Positions 5,320 to 7,465 of a stretch of 7,465 nt of DNA are shown here, piece by piece; the stretch's first letter is position 1, and every line of letters begins with the position of its first letter. Made by a program: the position numbers and the translations under genes. Location: NCBI GenBank assembly GCA_937901125.1, contig CALCGT010000002.1:1-7465 (forward strand), written 5' to 3'. The notes below the pieces were generated by a model. The model did not search any database, was not told the origin of the DNA, and saw only the letters and a program-made list of their open reading frames with translations. The stretch is from an uncultured Clostridia bacterium. Its GTDB lineage: Bacteria; Bacillota; Clostridia; Lachnospirales; Anaerotignaceae.

Positions 5320-6990
5320 ATGGAGACGAGCGTAAGCATTTCTTTTGGCTTGGTGGACGTGACAGCAAAACAGGATACCACTGCCGCCCTGCCCGACAGA
5401 AAAGCCTTTATCGACCCCCAGGATTTATCCTTGGAAGGGGTTTATGCGCCGAAGGTTGCCACATTGGAGCGAAATTATTTCAAGCTGGACGGCAGTTTTC
5501 GGCTGTTTCCTGAGAACCCGGAGGACTTTACGTGGGGGATTTGGTCGGAAAGCATGACAGGGGATGACGGGAGATTTTCCACGCCCCCTGTGCTGACCCT
5601 GACCTTTCAAGAGCTGCATGAAGCCATCGGGCTGACCTTTGAATTTGACCCATACGGGAACAACTACTGCGATGATCTGCTGATCCGCTGGTACCACGGT
5701 ACAGAATTGATTCTGGAAAAGGCGTTCCATCCTGATAACTGGCGGTTTTCCTGTAGGGAGACGGTGCAGAATTACAATACAATCGAGATTGTGTTTTACG
5801 GGACAGCGCGCCCTCATCGGTATTTAAAGGTGCAGAATATCATGCACGGCATGAATAAGATGTTTGAGCGGGGTTCTTTGAAAACGGCTTCCCTTTTGGA
5901 GGAAATCGACCTTTCGGGGCTGACCATTTCTTCCAATGCACTGGAATTTACGGTCTATTCCGAGGACGATGATTTCAACATCTTCAACCCCAAAGGCGTA
6001 TATGCCCTGCTGCAAAAGAAACAGCAGTTGACCGTTGAAGGGGACGAAAATGGCACCACCAAGCACCTTGGCACCTTCTATCTGGAGGACATGGAAATGG
6101 AAGGGGATAAGCTGCTTTCCATTTCCGCCCAGGACGGCATCGGTATCATGGACGGAACCAACTACAAGGGCGGCATCTACAGGGCGAAGCCTGCCCATGA
6201 ACTGCTGAAGGAAATCATGGACGATGCGGGCTTTGGGTACACCTTGGACAGCAGTTTGCGGAATGTGCCTATAACGGGGTATCTGCCAATCTGTTCCCAC
6301 AGAGAAGCCTTGCAGCACCTTGCCTTTGCTATCGGCGGCTATGTGACCACGGCAAGGAGCGGCACGGTCAACATCGTGGCGTTCCCTGATTTTTCCAATA
6401 TCCCTACGGTTTCCATTGGCAGAGACAGGAAATTCATCGGTACCAAGGTGAAGATGCGTTCCCTGGTGACGGGGGTGAATGTGAAAGCCCATGAATACAG
6501 CCTGAGTGATGAAGTAGAGGAGCTTTGCAAGGTGACTTTAGCAGAGGGCAGGAACGAGATTTTGTTTTCTGAGCCTGCGGCGGAGATCACCCTTTCGGCA
6601 GGGACATTGGTGGAGAGCGGCGTCAATTACTGCATTGTGGAAGGTACAGCGGGCACGGTCTGCACCGTCAGTGGGAAAAAATACGTGGATACGGAAAAAA
6701 CAGTGACCGTCAAGATGGCGGAATTACCCGCCGGGGACAAGGAAAACAACGTGGATGCCGACAGTACCCTACTGAACAGTACAAACGCTCAGAGTGCCGC
6801 CCAAAGGCTCTTTGACTACTATCAATACAGGATCGAACAGGATATCAGCTTCGTGATGAAAGAAGAGACTGTCGGGCTGCTGGCGGATATCGAGACGGAA
6901 TACGGCGTGTACCGTGGGTCTGTAGTAGAAAGCATGGATACAGACTTGACGGGGGGATTTGTGACAAAGGCGGTGACAGTCGGTGAGTGA
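5320..6990 (+). CDS. Baseplate hub / tail-associated protein, 556 aa
   Basis: Large tail-tip protein placed where Gram-positive siphophages encode the Tal/hub protein that closes the tube. Residues about 1-85 are an N-terminal beta segment. Residues about 88-175 (LTLTFQELHEAIGLTFEFD, then IRWYHGTELILEKAF and NTIEIVFYGTARPHRYLKV) look like a jelly-roll, galactose-binding-like module. From about 175 to 556 the layout resembles gp27/gp44-type hubs: a strand region, DGIGIMDGTNYKGGIYR (272-288), the helix PAHELLKEIMDDAGFGYTL (291-309), then REALQHLAFAIGGYVTTARSGTV (328-350). A small beta insertion lies near 415-470 and a helix QSAAQRLFDYYQYRIEQD near 491-508 precedes the last strands. No peptidase or lysozyme domain is present, unlike many longer Tal proteins. 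The start ATG 5320 follows GGGGAGGTG (5305-5313) inside the preceding gene, three bases after its stop. Confidence 0.78.
   Translation: METSVSISFGLVDVTAKQDTTAALPDRKAFIDPQDLSLEGVYAPKVATLERNYFKLDGSFRLFPENPEDFTWGIWSESMTGDDGRFSTPPVLTLTFQELHEAIGLTFEFDPYGNNYCDDLLIRWYHGTELILEKAFHPDNWRFSCRETVQNYNTIEIVFYGTARPHRYLKVQNIMHGMNKMFERGSLKTASLLEEIDLSGLTISSNALEFTVYSEDDDFNIFNPKGVYALLQKKQQLTVEGDENGTTKHLGTFYLEDMEMEGDKLLSISAQDGIGIMDGTNYKGGIYRAKPAHELLKEIMDDAGFGYTLDSSLRNVPITGYLPICSHREALQHLAFAIGGYVTTARSGTVNIVAFPDFSNIPTVSIGRDRKFIGTKVKMRSLVTGVNVKAHEYSLSDEVEELCKVTLAEGRNEILFSEPAAEITLSAGTLVESGVNYCIVEGTAGTVCTVSGKKYVDTEKTVTVKMAELPAGDKENNVDADSTLLNSTNAQSAAQRLFDYYQYRIEQDISFVMKEETVGLLADIETEYGVYRGSVVESMDTDLTGGFVTKAVTVGE
6967..6976 (+). 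promoter_or_regulatory. Ribosome binding site AAGGCGGTGA supporting the GTG start at 6983
   Basis: AAGGCGGTGA differs by one base from the anti-16S complement AAGGAGGTGA and lies 6 bases before GTG 6983, inside the end of the hub gene. No in-frame ATG occurs before about 7283, which is inside the lectin domain, so this site decides the start. Confidence 0.75.
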
Positions 6991-7465
6991 TTGGAGAGAA
7001 CCCATAACAGACAGAAGGGCGGCAGATGTGGAGGGAGCGGATACATCCTCCTTGACATGCCAGAAGGGCACACTGAATGCCGATGATTTGAACCGCATCG
7101 AGGGGAATTATCGGTACATCTTGGAGCATCTGGAGACAGATGCCATCTTCATTCCCCATGCCTACAGAAACAGAGAGGAGACTACCATTGAAACCATACA
7201 AACGGAAGAAGGAGGATTGGATGATACAACCCTCCTTTTGTTGCATGGGGAAAGTTTGGAAGACAACAGCAATTATGGTGTTATGCTTACTAATAATGGG
7301 GTTTCTGTTTCTGATGCGCAAAGCAAATTTGGAGGGAAATCTCTATACTTTGATGGAAGTTCCTACCTGGAAGCTGCTTTAGCTGTGGAAGGAGATGTTA
7401 CCATTGACTGCTGGATGTACTTCACAGAATATGGATCCAGTTATCCCACTCCGTTCCAGCTTGCG
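6983..7465 (+). CDS. N-terminal part of a receptor-binding/tail fibre protein with LamG-like lectin domain (partial)
   Basis: An open frame starts at GTG 6983, overlaps the hub gene by 8 bases and runs 161 codons to the window end without a stop. Residues 1-52 form a tail-attachment-like region: SDWREPITDRRAADVE, then QKGTLNADDLNRIEGNYRYI (27-46) and LEHLE. I recall this plan in Firmicutes phage baseplate proteins. Residues 84-161 match the start of a laminin-G/concanavalin-A-like lectin domain (LamG3, PF13385 type): LLLLHGESLEDNS (84-96), SKFGGKSLYFDGSSYLE (114-130) and VTIDCWMYF (139-147). Such domains bind glycans, so the protein is likely to sit at the tail tip and recognise host surface sugars. 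GC drops from about 57 percent (7021-7080) to about 38-40 percent in the lectin part, suggesting module exchange. The C-terminal part is outside the window, so full domain content and any enzyme activity are unknown. Confidence 0.82.
   Translation, partial: MSDWREPITDRRAADVEGADTSSLTCQKGTLNADDLNRIEGNYRYILEHLETDAIFIPHAYRNREETTIETIQTEEGGLDDTTLLLLHGESLEDNSNYGVMLTNNGVSVSDAQSKFGGKSLYFDGSSYLEAALAVEGDVTIDCWMYFTEYGSSYPTPFQLA

Noticed and set aside
5824..6492. 222-residue open frame on the - strand opposite the hub gene
   Set aside because: The + strand frame has clear hub-like features and operon continuity. The antisense product shows no recognisable domain, and antisense openness is common in GC-richer coding DNA.
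7140..7382. 80-residue + strand frame near the window end with a hydrophobic stretch
   Set aside because: It lies wholly within the receptor-binding protein frame, which shows clear LamG motifs and continuity with the upstream operon.

Overview
The window reads as part of the late (tail) gene cluster of a tailed phage or prophage of siphovirus type from a Gram-positive, probably clostridial, host. The reasons are the strong AAGGAGG-type ribosome binding sites, head-to-tail genes on one strand with 1 to 8 base overlaps, moderate GC (about 30 to 60 percent by region), and a secreted protein with a copper-amine-oxidase-like stalk domain, which is common in Clostridia and Paenibacillus. All supported genes are on the + strand.

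Layout. Positions 1-45 are the last codons of an upstream gene, probably the major tail protein. Next come two small cytoplasmic proteins in the tail assembly chaperone position (59-493 and 490-1062). They are coupled by a 1 to 4 base overlap, and the second is a Gp15-family protein. The tail operon is then interrupted by a two-gene accessory cassette (about 1063-2200). It carries a near-consensus promoter (1072-1100), an 82-residue glycine-zipper protein (1136-1384), a second possible promoter within an inverted repeat (1424-1462), a secreted stalk-domain protein (1480-2139) and a strong rho-independent terminator (2172-2199). Neither cassette gene looks like a tail part, so this is best read as a moron, i.e. 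lysogenic-conversion cargo.

The tail operon resumes with a 900-residue tape measure protein (2225-4927), a 129-residue distal-tail-like protein (4927-5316), a 556-residue baseplate hub/tail-associated protein (5320-6990), and the start of a receptor-binding protein with a LamG/concanavalin-A-like lectin domain (6983 to the window end). The last gene has no stop within the window and starts at GTG.

How it works together: the two chaperone-position proteins would coat the tape measure, which sets tail length while the tube polymerises. The distal-tail and hub proteins cap the tube tip, and the lectin-bearing protein contacts the host surface. The cassette genes would be made independently of lytic tail expression, possibly in the lysogen. 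Base composition jumps near the tape measure C-terminus and again within the lectin protein, suggesting mosaic exchange. I found no RNA genes, CRISPR arrays, insertion sequences or attachment sites, and no gene-free stretch longer than about 100 bases.
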